A stretch of 64,000 nt of DNA from Paramecium pentaurelia (taxonomy: Eukaryota; Ciliophora; Oligohymenophorea; Peniculida; Parameciidae): positions 515,573 through 579,572 of the forward strand of contig CAJJDO010000003.1 in the NCBI GenBank assembly GCA_905183005.1, read 5' to 3'. Shown here piece by piece: positions 11,653-23,148 of this stretch (position 1 is the first letter of the stretch; every line of letters begins with the position of its first letter). A program made the position numbers and the translations under genes. The notes beneath the pieces are model-generated. The model saw nothing but the letters and a program-made list of their open reading frames with translations, did no database searches and was not told the DNA's origin.

Positions 11653-14004
11653 ATGGGTGGGTGCGGAGGTAAGCCATAAAAAAGAAACAAAAAACCTTAT
11701 GTTTTACCGAAAACATTAGAATAGCAATGTACAATATTTACGTATGTTAGTTAATGATATTGAAATTGATTTACTTTATTTAATATATTAAGACTTAGCA
11801 TCACGAAATGTAGAAAACTTAGTCAACAAGACAGCGTTTACAGATTTCTTCACAATGATTGGGTTGTGGGGTGAACTTGTTTTTGATTATTTTAACCAAG
11901 AAAACCATAGTCTATTGAATTTTGAGCAATTTCTAAAAGGAGTTGTACATTATATAAAATGTGATGAAGACTAAAAAATTTAACATCTTTTTAAATTATA
12001 TGATCTAGATAAATAAGGTGTTATTCGAAAATCTGAATTTTTGCAGATGGTAAAATAACAATTATAAAATTAGATATAAAACTATCCAAGAGAGGATTTG
12101 ATTAAATTACTTGATGACCCAAAGTTCTTAGAGGATTTAAAAATTCTTAAATATTATGAGACAAAGGAGATGATTAATCAAAAAAAAAATTAACCAAAAC
12201 GAGCAGATGAATAAGAGTTTACAGAATCAGGTAATAAAATTATCATGAAAATAGTACATGCAATTTAAAGAAGAAGTTCTTTAAGTGGAGAAATATAATC
12301 AATTTAAGGGGCAAAATCAGGTGAATCTGGACATGGATCTTAAAGTAATTTGCCTGTATTCAATGAATAAAGTGTTGTAATGATGTTTCCAAATGAGAGC
12401 ATGATTGGACCTACAGGAGTTCCCATGGGACAATTTGGTTAAAATATCACTTTTAATATTAATGGAAAATTAGTTGAATTAAAAAGAGTCAATATTAATT
12501 ATTTAGTTCATAAATATGTGAATATGATTTATAAGAATAAAGGCAAAAATGATTAGGAGTATTTATATGTTATAATTTAGTTTATCACTTGAGGATTTCA
12601 AATCTTTTGTTAAGTTGCATCCAAAAATATTTGAAGGTCTTTACAAAGCATTTAACTTTGATGTATGGGGCTTTGATGCTAATTCTTCAGTTCCTCGTTT
12701 TATGATGTCACCAAAAGATCTTGAAGGAGAACTCAAAAAAATAAGCAAGAAAAATCCTAAAATTACTAATCCTAGATATTTTAAATTAATGCAGAGATTT
12801 TGCTTATCTTTTAAGAAAAAGGAATCCACTTTACCTTCAAGTAAAATACATTAATTAATTTTTAGAGATCTTTTGTCTTGATGGATTAACAATATAAGAA
12901 AAAGTAAACAACTAAGAATAATAATATGGATTTGAAGTTTCTCATAAAGATAAATTATATTAAACCAGAACATATATGTGTTAAGATTTTGAAGATTATA
13001 AAAGATGGACAAATAGTTTATAAATGTTTCAAAAGTATTTAAATAATATATTTTTTAGAGCATCTGTAAATGATTATTATTCAATTCTATAAAAGATTGG
13101 AGAAGGCAAATTTTCAATTGTTTATCTTTGTGAATGCAAAAAGGATAGACAAATATTAGCTATAAAAATTATTGAAAAGTTTAAATTATCAAAATCTGAA
13201 AAATTAATGCTTGCGTAATTTTAGTATTTAGTTGTAGTCATGAGGTAGAAATCATGAAATTGCTTAATCATTCTTGTATTGTCCGTTTTCATGAAATTAT
13301 AGAAACAAAAACTCATTTAAATATCATAACAGAAGTTGTAAGAGATGGAGATTTATTTGATTACATTATTAAAAATGAAAATATTAATGAGCAAGAGGCA
13401 TCCTTAATTATGAGTTAACTTTTTGATACTCTAAATTATGTTCACAGCGTTGGCATTGTTCATAGAGATTTAAAACCAGAAAATATTATGATTGTATTAG
13501 ATGTGACAAAAAAAAATGTTAAATAAGTCAAAATTATTGATTTTGGTTTTGCCAACTTTTTGACAAATATCTAAACAAAGGAAGGAGAAGCTCTTTGTGG
13601 AACAACAAATTATTTAGCACCTGAAAGTTTGGAATAAAAAAAAATAGATTTTAAAGTTGACAATTTTGCTTTGGGAGTTATCTTATACTTTTTACTTTCT
13701 GGTATTTCAAATATTCAATTAAATTAGGTTATTTACCTTTTGATTCTGAATTTCCAGAAGATATTATTAAAAATATAATTGAATGCAAATATGATCTCCA
13801 AGAAGAGTTTTGGTAATAGATTTCAGAAGATGCAAAAGATTTAATAAAAAAATTATTAATAAAAGAACCTGAAGAAAGAATTTCTTTATAATCAGCTTTA
13901 GAGCATCCATGGATTAAAGTATAAGTTTGCAAATTATTTAGAACCGAAATTAATTGCCAACAAAAAAGGCTTAGAGAATTAATAAAAGATTAGGCTTATT
14001 TTGA
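11653..14004 (+). CDS. EF-hand / PH / CaMK-like Ser/Thr kinase with myristoylation motif, 736 aa
   Basis: Seven exons (introns of 22, 22, 25, 23, 26 and 23 nt) give exactly 737 codons. The N-terminus MGGCGGKPQKRN fits N-myristoylation (Gly2) plus a palmitoylatable Cys4. A calcineurin-B/NCS-type region follows, with one good EF loop (DLDKQGVIRKSE). Next comes a PH-like segment ending YKRWTNSLQMFQKYL, then a kinase domain with a GEGKFSIVY glycine loop, AIKII lysine, HRDLKPENIM, IDFGFA, a CGTTNYLAPE activation loop and HPWI at the end. All catalytic residues are present. It is likely a membrane-anchored, Ca2+-responsive kinase. PH followed by a CAMK-group kinase resembles protein kinase D, but the C1 domains are absent. 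The last intron is inferred because it gives a short natural C-terminus. Confidence 0.85.
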
Positions 14005-14266
14005 TTAATTAATTGAATCAAAATGTTTATATCAAATAGTAAAATTTATATAAATACCTATTAAATTCATTCATAACTAAATCATTTATGATACTAATTC
14101 TATTCAATAAAATTCTTTTTTAATAAAACTTAAACTATATTATTTAATAATTTTTAATTTTAGAATTCAAGTTTATGATAAGTACTGATTATTCAAATAA
14201 AATAAATTATAAGTTAATAAATAGTCTGAACTATTAAGATTATTTTTTAAATATATATTTATATAT

Positions 14267-14788
14267 TCATAAGAGACTTTGAGAGCTTTTATTAGTCCAA
14301 CCCTTAGGATCAATTTCTAAGTCTTATGAAATTGGCTTTGATTATTATTATTTTAATAAAGTATTGACTTTGCTTCTATGTGAATCATTTAATTTCTCAG
14401 AAAACCTTCTAAATTATTAACCGATCAATATGCGATCAAGCAATAACATTTTTTCTTAGTCTTTAGGTTATTAAGGAATTAATCTATTAGTTATTTTAAT
14501 AGGCTTTTAGTAATTTACAGAGGTATCCTCATTTATATTACAACTATATAAAATAGGCTTTTTATAATTATAAGTTTAATTTTTAACTTCCAAGCTTAAG
14601 TTTATTATTTTCATTTTTTCATCATTTGATTTATTCATTGAAGATTCAACAGACCTTTCATAATTATTTTTTAATGGAGATGTTTTTAGCTTTTTTGATG
14701 TTTTATTCGATTTTCGAATCTTAAATTGAGGTATTTTGTAGTCAAATATACTCCCACTAAATTAATAATTTCTAAGCTGTATTTACAT
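14267..14788 (-). CDS. Hypothetical protein, 173 aa
   Basis: An intronless minus frame from ATG 14788 to TGA 14267. The sequence is Lys/Ser/Asn-rich (SKKLKTSPLKNNYERSVESS) with several Gln runs from TAA codons, and no domain that I recognise. It follows the next minus-strand gene by 37 nt and lies in a different frame, so the two could be exons of one gene only through an atypically long intron. Function unknown. Confidence 0.5.
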
Positions 14789-14825
14789 TGCAAAATTTGG
14801 AATAAATATGATAATAAACTTAGAT

Positions 14826-15719
14826 TCATTATGATAAATTATTTATTTCAATAAAAAAACCAAAATTAACTTGTAGAATAAAGGTAGAATCTATTTTATC
14901 GATGAACTCTAGATTAAAATAGAATTCTATAAAAGCAAATTTTTTATTATCAATTTAGATAATATTTAACCCTAATATTATTAAAAAAATAGAAATTTTA
15001 ATATAAATAGAAGAAAATAGCTAACTTAAAGTATAAAGAAAATATGGTATATGCATACTAAATGGATCTATCTTTTGTGTGAGAAATGGTTATTTAAATA
15101 ATAGTAATTATATAATAAAAAATAACTGTAAAACATTTTCGAGGAAATATTAGAATGAAGTAGTTATTCTGATAAAATCAAGTTAAAATATTAAATCTTA
15201 CTGCTTTTCTTTTGATTCTATTGAATCTATTTATTAAATTTCTGGTTTCGAGAAATTGAGCCTCGATATCTTTTGTTTCCTAATAAATTTATCATTCTAT
15301 ACTATTTTCCTGAGTTTGATTCTTTAATCTGTACTTTTAGTCCTTATTTTATTATTTTACTTTATCATAAATGTAGTTGAATGGATTTTCTTCTCAACCG
15401 ACAAGTCTAGAGGTTTTGGTGATGGACTGACTTTTTAAATTTATGAAGGACGCTTTTAAGATATTTTTTAATTGGTTCTAATTATGTTTGGTTTCCAGGA
15501 TAGAAAAGAGTCATTTTAGATTTCTTTAAACTTCCTTTTAATTTCGAAATCATTAATAATGTGAGGAATAAATTCTGTATTTGATTACTTTTACAATTAA
15601 TAATTAGGTCTTTTAGTTAAATGAAACATATTAGATTGTTATTCATCCAAAATTTTAATTTTCTCTATGATGATTGAGAGATCAAATAAAGATTCTAGTT
15701 TTTATTTTGTTATATTCAT
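14826..15719 (-). CDS. Hypothetical protein, 297 aa
   Basis: An intronless minus frame of 298 codons. The first ~190 residues are basic, Gln/Lys/Ser-rich and clearly protein-like (FIPHIINDFEIKRKFKEIQN). The last ~100 are hydrophobic and could include one membrane segment (IKISIFLIILGLNIIQID). The opposite strand is also open over 15060-15560, but its translation has no start and looks like an antisense shadow. The C-terminal third is the weaker part of this call. Confidence 0.5.
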
Positions 15720-15822
15720 AATATAAATTTATATTGATTATTTATAATAGGATGCAAATTTTTGGGACATATTGAATTCAAATTTCATATTCTTTGCATA
15801 TTAAATATTATTAAAACAACAA

Positions 15823-16800
15823 ATGAAGTCAAGTGTAAAAAAGGATTTAAAATAAATAAATCAAAGATCTCCAGAAAAGATATTACAAAAGAGAAAAAAT
15901 AATAATTAATTATAATATTTAGTAAAATGGAAGGACCATGAAGAACCAACTTGGGAATTTGAAGAAAACATCAAAAATTTAATTTAAAATTTACAAGTTA
16001 ATGAATAAGAATTACATACAAATTAAAATGAAATATAATTAAAATAAGGAATACCTTAAAGACATTTATAATAGAATTTTAAGCATCCTAATTGTTCAGA
16101 AGAACTTCTATTTAATAAATAGAAGGAGATGACATAAAAATATTGTAATGCTTATCCTTAAATTGGTGATGAAATTGATAGTGTTCATTTAGTTTTAACT
16201 TAAGAAGATTGCTTATTTGAAATTAAATGGAAATCTAGGTCTGATGGTATATAACCAAATTCAGATTTTTATCAATATGATTAATTCAAAGTAGTTGCTC
16301 CAATGCTTTTTATGGATTTTTTAGAGATTTGTATTTTAGGATATGAGAAACATTCAGATATAAAGTTTATAGCACCTGGTAAAGACAATATTGAAAGAAC
16401 TTAATTGATTAAAAGAATCTTATTACAAAATCCAAAATATGTAGATACTAATAAAATTTAAACAGATTAATTGGCAGAAGAAGTTAAAGTAAATGATTAA
16501 GCTACTTAACTTAAGGAGAAAAATGGTTAATCAAAGAAAAACACAATAATAACTTTTATGTAGTCAGAGTAGAAATAAAAATAAACATTAGAATCATCTA
16601 ATTAAAAATTACATGTTATTTAAGAATAATCATAAAATGAAAGATTATCTCAATAGGATGATTTGTAGGAAGATAAATAATCTTAATAAGAAAATAAAGT
16701 AGATTAATAATAATAGGAGTAAATGATTGATTCGAATTTAAATTAAGAAGAATAAATAGAACAAGAATCAATATCTTTAGAATAATAATAATAAGAATGA
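15823..16800 (+). CDS. HP1-like chromodomain/chromoshadow protein, 325 aa
   Basis: Intronless. Residues ~18-60 form a chromodomain (KILQKRKNNNQLQYLVKWKD, then EEPTWEFEENI), the module that reads methylated histone H3. Around residues 120-175, VHLVLTQEDCLFEIKWKSRS followed by VVAPMLFMDFLEICI matches a chromoshadow domain, the dimerisation module of HP1. The tail (~190-325) is mostly Gln, Glu and Lys. The first aromatic of the methyl-lysine cage, normally Tyr just before the first strand, appears replaced by Ser-Pro. A role in heterochromatin, possibly in the ciliate's small-RNA-guided chromatin pathways, is inferred from the family only. Confidence 0.8.
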
Positions 16801-16839
16801 TAATTTATATTTGGAGTGTTATTTTAAGATATTAAAATT

Positions 16840-17862
16840 TCATAATATTATTCTTTATTTAACTTCTGTTTCCATGATTTCAAGTAACTTAATTTCAAGA
16901 CTTTAATTTCTTTTTAATAATTATTCAACTTAATTTTTTAATCTTTTTAGTTCTTCAACTTTAGATTATAAATCCTTATCCTTTCTTTAATAAGCAATAA
17001 CTAATAAAAAATATAAGAATACTTGATTATTCAAATTTCCATTTGAGATCATAATAATCTTATTATTTAACTACATTTTCTGAACTATTAATTTCTTTAA
17101 ATGATTATATCAATTCCTCCAACTCTTAGATTTTTTATTTTTATTAATTATAAAGTAATTCATAAGGTTAACATGAGTTTCTTTATTATTATACTTCCTG
17201 TTACAACTATAAGAAATTTTATTCTCTATTTAATAATTTGAGTTATAGTTTTTCATTTTCTGATTTAAGAATGTCTCTTTAATTAATAATAGATTAAGTT
17301 TAAGATTCAAGATTGGCAATAATTTATTCTAAATGTTGGATTGTTTTTTTATCGTATTTTTTATGTAAAAGTTCATTTTGTAATTTTTCATTGCTTGATT
17401 AAAGGGAAATAATTTATTATCTTAACTCTTAATTGGGATTGCAGTTTTCCTTATCAAGAGTTGTAGTCTTGAGCATGATTATAATTGCATCAATTTATGA
17501 TTCAAGTGATTTATCATATTTTTATCTAATTTAACTTAATTAGTATATGGCTTTAGAAATATTATCAATAGGCATTTAAGATGGTTATTTGATATGAATA
17601 GATTCTCTTGTAATTTAACAAGATTCCCTTGTGACTGAAGGCTATGTTTTTGTTGTAATCAATTAGGGAATACCTTTAGTACTATTTCTTGCTGTATTTT
17701 GATTAGCACGAGTCGTTTTAGGTTATACAATATCTCGGATAGGAGAAATCTAATCTATAATAGTCCTATTTCATTGTTAAAATGATAATTATACATTCTT
17801 GATGTAAATTATTGTGGACTAGTGGGTGGTTTATGGAGATATTAAATTTGTTGAGTATTCAT
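16840..17862 (-). CDS. Coiled-coil protein, 323 aa
   Basis: Three exons (introns of 29 and 22 nt) give 324 codons. The N-terminal ~110 residues are Thr/Pro/Ser/Gln-rich and probably disordered. The rest is strongly heptad-patterned (QELRQQIISLQSSNEKLQNE, ...KVEELKRLKN-type repeats) and should form a long coiled coil. It ends 40 nt from the convergent HP1-like gene. No motif pins down a function; a centrosomal, basal-body or cortical role would be typical but is a guess. Confidence 0.65.
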
Positions 17863-17925
17863 TTTACTGTTAAAATTAATAAAATTATGAAAAACATAAA
17901 AAGAAGGGTTTTTGTATAAATATTA

Positions 17926-18424
17926 TCATCCTTGAGTTTCTCGTAAGACCACTTTAGCAAGTTTTTTGAGTTCAAGGAAATAACTAATATAAAATTAAAG
18001 TATTTACCTACTATTAGTAGGATGATTGTAATTTTTTATGGCTCTCTATAATTCTATGATCTTATTCAATGGCAATATATCTTGCAATTGTTTTTTGGGA
18101 TATAAAATACTGCATAGTAATTATATATTACTTTTAAGTAGGTTTACTCAAATCAAGACTTGATCTTTGAAATGATAATCTACCTGGGGATTTACGTATT
18201 TGAGGAGATGGATTCTAAGATTAATGAAGTGCATTATTTTTTGGTGATTTAGGAGATATACTTTATCTCAAGATTTATTAGAGTTATCCCAGATTTGATT
18301 TTTTGGCTTAGTAAAGTATTTGTTTAGGTTAATCAAATTTACTGTTAATTTTGCCACGTACTTCTTTACGAAAGTCATCTAACTCAGTAATTGGAGTGTT
18401 TGCTATAAATGATCCAGAATGCAT
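17926..18424 (-). CDS. Hypothetical Ser/Lys-rich protein, 156 aa
   Basis: Starts MHSGSFIANTPITELDDFRK; one 28-nt intron starting GTAGGTAAAT gives 157 codons. Repeated SPKSP/SPGR-like motifs suggest proline-directed phosphorylation; the C-terminal half is helical (YFLELKKLAKVVLRETQG). No domain recognised. Its ATG lies only 10 nt from the ATG of the divergent kinase gene. Confidence 0.55.
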
Positions 18425-18434
18425 AAAATTATTA

Positions 18435-19780
18435 ATGAAAAAATTACCTAGTAGTTATTAGGAGCCTAAAATATTTGATAACAAATACATTATCAAATAA
18501 AAATTGAGTTCTGGATCTTTTGGAGTTGTTTATTAGGCCATTCATAAAGTAACACGTGAAGAGGTGGCTGTTAAATTGGAAAAAGGAGATTAAGAAACAT
18601 TAGATAGAGAAGTTTACTTGTTAACTAAATTGTAAGGCATCTAAGGAATTACTAAACTTTACTGGTTTGGAAATGAATAAAATTACAATGTTATGGTTAT
18701 TGAAATACTAGGTAAAGACTTAAGTTATTATGTAAAAAATTACAATCAATTATCATTGAAAACAGGATTACAATTATTAGAATAGCTTTTAACAATATTT
18801 AATAATGTACATAACAAAGGAATTGTTCATAGAGATTTAAAACCTGAAAATATAATGATGGGTAAAATTAATTCAGCATAAGCATATTTAGTTGACTTTG
18901 GAGTTTCTAAATAGATATTTGATTAAGGAAAACATATGTACATATTATAATAAATTCAAAATTAGACCTTTTCGAGATAAAAAGTCATTTATTGGAACAA
19001 CTCGATATGCTTCAATTGCAGCTCATAAAGGATATGAAATAGGTAGAAAAGATGACTTAGAATCTCTTATGTATGTTATTATATATCTTATATTGGGGTA
19101 AAAACATCTAATTTAATTAGCAAATTACCATGGTAAAATTTATAGATTATTGGAGATAAAGACAGAACAATTGTTGTTGGAGAAGTGAAAATGTAAACAT
19201 CAATCTAATAACTTTGTAAAGATTTACCATCTCCTTTTTCGGAATATCTGAAGTAAATTGTTCATCTTAACTAGTTATTTAAAAGGTCTTAAATATTAAG
19301 ACTAACCTGATTATGAATTATTAAAGAGAATTATGAGACAATGTTCAGATACAAATACTTATGATAATTAATTCGAATGGACAGATAAAATACCAGAAAA
19401 ACTATAAGAAAATATATAATAAAGTTCTTTTTTAGCCGTCCCAAATGGTTTAAATGATCAACATAGATAAAATACAAAAAAATAATCTTATATGGGTACT
19501 GATACTATTAATTTTAGGTTCTCAATCTTCAAATATAGTTAAATATATACCTTCTTTCCAAGAAGCAATACCTAATAAATCTCAACCTTAAAAAATAATA
19601 ACTAGTCAACCTCATATAGAAGTACTAAAATAAATTGATACTGTTGATTTTGATGACATTGAAGAAAATATGAAAAATTATCCAACTTTAGAATAGAAAT
19701 TATCAAGATTAAAAGAATTTGATGCTAAATTCAAAGAAGAATGTATATCTCATTCTGCAATTCATGTTTTTCATCATTGA
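18435..19780 (+). CDS. Casein kinase 1-like protein kinase, 416 aa
   Basis: Five exons (introns of 28, 23, 22 and 22 nt) give 417 codons. The kinase domain covers ~15-300: SSGSFGVVYQA glycine loop, VAVKLE lysine, HRDLKPENIMMG, VDFG in place of IDFG, and FIGTTRYASIAAHKGYEIGR with DDLESLMYVIIYLI, the signature of the CK1 group (SIN-like instead of APE). All residues needed for catalysis are present. The ~110-residue C-terminal tail is Gln/Ser/Asp-rich and probably regulatory. CK1 kinases are strongly expanded in ciliates, so the specific role cannot be given. Confidence 0.9.
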
Positions 19781-19930
19781 AATAAAATTAATTTTAATTT
19801 ACTTAATTAATTATTTAGGATGATTAATAATTATTTTTTATTTTTCTTAATTTAATTTAATATTTAACTATTAATTTAAGATTTATTATTATTCTTATTC
19901 AAATACTTAAAAATACATAAATTAAATATG

Positions 19931-21885
19931 TCAATTTATTTTCTCATAGAATAATTTAGCTACTTTTAAATTCTACATAATTCCCTCTACTTATTTATAT
20001 CCTTCTTTATTAAATAAAACCCATTTCTCCTTTAGCTTACAATATGTTTGATAATTTGAACGATCAATCTTTTCTATTAAACCACATAATTAATATGCAT
20101 GTATTTATTATGGATAAGACAACACTTGTTAATTAATTTGATCTTAATTTATATCTAAAATTAAGAATTCTTCTTCACTCTTATAAAAATTAAAATAGTC
20201 TTCTAAATTGTAATTCTTAATAATAATAGGTTTTTCCCTTTCTGTTTAAATTGGTTAACCGTATATTGCATATACTACAACTTTATTAATTTTTAGGTTC
20301 AATTTTTAATCAATAAATTTAACAATACAATTATTACATAATTTAAGATCACAATATGAACATTTCTCATTTCCTTATTAATTAGTCTAAAAAATCAACT
20401 CATATTTCTTATTAAAAATTGTTTCTTTATAAGCAACTAAATTTGTTTCCTCATAAAGATTTGCTATTTCTAAATGTAAATCAAAAAATTTAGCTTATTT
20501 ATTGATGTATAATTTTCTAATCACATCAAAATTTTTATATGATTTTAATATTCCTACATTTTCAATAAAACATCTATTAATAGTTATTTCTAATTCTTCT
20601 TCATACTACTGACGTTTAGTTAAATTATATATGTAATTTTTTGGAAGTTGACATAAAAGCATATCGGGATTTACTATAATTATATAATATTATACTTATT
20701 TCTGTGTAATAATTATTACTACATTCAAATAAATATTCACTTTATGGTAAATACTTCTCAGCTAATTGCTTAACCGTCATATTATGATCAAATAGAACTT
20801 TTTATGGTTATCTATTAACATAGATAGTTTCATATCTACTCTCAGTGATTGTAATAGAGTGCTCCTTTAATAATTCAAAGTCTTTTGATTCATAACATAA
20901 AATAGCTTAACTTCCATAATATGATTCTTCAATTATTTCATTTAAATTAAAATGATCTTTAGAATTAGTATTAATAAAGTTCCTTATCTTATCAGAACAT
21001 TCATAGTTTTTAAATAAACAACTAAGTAAAGATTCCTATGACTCATATACTGAAAATCCTTTGTTGGAAATTTCAGTCTCTTCTAGATGAATATGAATTC
21101 TCTATTCCAATATATTATTGTCTTATTTAATTGAAAATTTTTTATTTAATGCTTGAATATCTATGATTAATAATTATCCATTTTTTAAATATTGAATGTC
21201 TTATTTAAATTCTTCAAATAATAATTAATTTTCATGAAACAATTTAATAAATTATCTAAAATCTTATGGTTCATTCTTGAACATATAAAATTTAATAAAA
21301 TTGTTTTGAGGAACTTAAATTGTTAATTGCTAATTTAACAGTTTTTCAAATATTTAAATTGTATGTTATATAGTCCAATCTCTTGAGAAACATTAGAAAC
21401 CTTCAATTATATTAGTAACTCCTTCATATAAAGGAATTAATTGAATTTTAAGATTTTAATTTATAAAAGTTCCATCTTTAAATAAAGTCTTAAATGTATA
21501 ATATTCTAATGGATTTTATTATAAGTTTTGAAGAGCAACCACTAATGATTACCATAAATCTTAGGATATACATAAATAATCTATGTTTAATTTTAACTTT
21601 TCATTTAAAAAATAATTATATTATGGATCATCATATCTAAATTTTAAATAAAAGTTATACGCTATAATATTTGAATAATAATCATCCACTAAATCTAAAT
21701 TCAAAATAGGAATTTTTTTAGGATTATTAATGTCTTATGTTTAAGTGATTGTTTTAGATCTATTTAACCATCTAAGTATTTTTTAAAACTAATTACTTTA
21801 TTGATATCAAATTATATGTAAAATTATCTTCCAACTAGTCTTTAAATTCTTAACATTTAGTTATGCAATCAATTAGAGCTTCCAT
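19931..21885 (-). CDS. Ubiquitin-specific protease-like protein, probably inactive, 635 aa
   Basis: Introns of 25 and 22 nt give 636 codons. The first ~110 residues resemble a DUSP domain (IPILNLDLVDDYY, then QDLWQSLV). The C-terminal ~160 residues resemble the last part of the USP catalytic fold of the USP4/USP15 type: a CSYCDLKLCNNC zinc-type motif, then YQLCGLIEKID...WVLFNKEGYK and AKLFYEK. The Cys box of active USPs (GLxNLGNTCYMN) is missing, and the His box (GHY) is replaced by SNYQTY. It could bind ubiquitin or a partner without cleaving it. Similarity is weak outside the two ends. Confidence 0.55.
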
Positions 21886-21977
21886 TAAATTTATTCAATA
21901 AATATAAAAAACTTAAAAATATATATTAATAAAAAGAATTCGATTCTGATAAATTACTGTATGTTTGTAAAAATTAG

Positions 21978-23148
21978 TCATTTAATATTTTTTTTGAGCC
22001 TTAATTTTTGAATTTCTTCATTTGGATTGATGGTTTATTCTTTATTCATTACTCTTACTTTATTAATTTCTTCAAAAATTAAACAATAAATTTATGATAA
22101 TGTAATTTTTTCATCTTTTTCAAAGTCGCATTCTAAGATACCATTAAAAGTAATTTCTTCTTCTTTATTTCGTATCAAATCAAAAAAGGGATGTTCTAAA
22201 CACTAAGATTAAATAATTCTTACTTATTAAATAGTAATTCTATTTAAAGGATTCAATTATAACATTTTATCTAATAAATCCCTAGCTTTAGCATCAGGAT
22301 AAGGAACACTAAAAGAAGCAGGTTATGGGGTTTTGTGAGGTAGTTTTTCAATAAATGATAAGGCATTAACATTTGTTACAAAAGTTCTTAATTCCTCATC
22401 TGAAGGTTTACCTAATATTTCAAATATTAGTTTGATCATCTAAAGATAATTTGGAGCATGGAATAGAATTCTTCTACTCATTAACTCTGCAAATGTACAA
22501 CCTAATGCCCAAACATCAACAGGTTTAGAGTAACGAGAACTAGATAACATAATTTCAGGAGCTCTGTAAAAACGTGTGACTACATATTCAGTCATGCTTT
22601 CATCTCCTTATTATTCTTCATTTTCATCAAATTTTCTAGCAAAACCAAAATCACAATAACAAACTTCACATTTCTCATTTGCCAATATGTTCCTAGGTTT
22701 GATATCTCTGTGAATAGAATTAGATGAATGTAAATAATGTAAACCTTTACATAATTAATACATTATAAATTAAACATGTTCCACACTTAACTCTTAATGA
22801 CCGGCAACAACTTTTCCCAAATCTGTGGGATAGTATTCACTTACTATATAAAGATCAAAATTTTAAGAGTCATACAAGATATCATAGATTTTTAATATAT
22901 TTGGATGATCCATTTATCTTTAAATAAGTATTTCTCTCAAAATTCTTTTTGCATCGATCACATCTTCTATTTAATTTAATTTTTTAATGGCAACCTGATG
23001 TCTATTTATACACTAATACCTTCCTAGATTTATGTTATATATCATAAGCAAGGACTACTGAACCATATGTACCTGATCCAATCAATTTTACAATTTGATA
23101 ACGATCTCCACAGTTGAATTCTATTCCTCCAAATTTAGTTTATTTCAT
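21978..23148 (-). CDS. MAP kinase, about 375 aa
   Basis: The product starts MKQTKFGGIEFNCGDRYQIV and has a full kinase domain: GSGTYGSVV, VAIKKLNQ, DAKRILREI (typical of MAPKs), HRDIKPRNIL, DFGFARK, and the activation loop MTEYVVTRFYRAPE with the TEY dual-phosphorylation site. The C-terminal ~60 residues are charged. One intron (22995-23019) must end in CAG to keep VAIKK in frame; a second of 21 nt in the NRITIQQ|CLEHPFF region is in frame either way. Arg replaces the usual Glu/Ser in HRDIKPxN. Catalytically intact and expected to be activated by a MAP2K. Confidence 0.9.

Noticed and set aside
12641..12829. Minus-strand ORF with a hydrophobic centre
   Set aside because: Lies opposite the EF-hand/PH/kinase gene, whose + frame is continuous and conserved on both sides.
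14002..14160. Longer kinase C-terminus without the last intron
   Set aside because: It adds an Ile/Tyr/Phe-rich AT-like tail; the 23-nt GTA...TAG intron after HPWI gives a short, normal end.
15060..15560. Long open + strand frame with apparent membrane helices
   Set aside because: No start codon and ends at a TGA; the minus frame is 298 codons with start and stop. With only TGA as stop, antisense frames are often open here.
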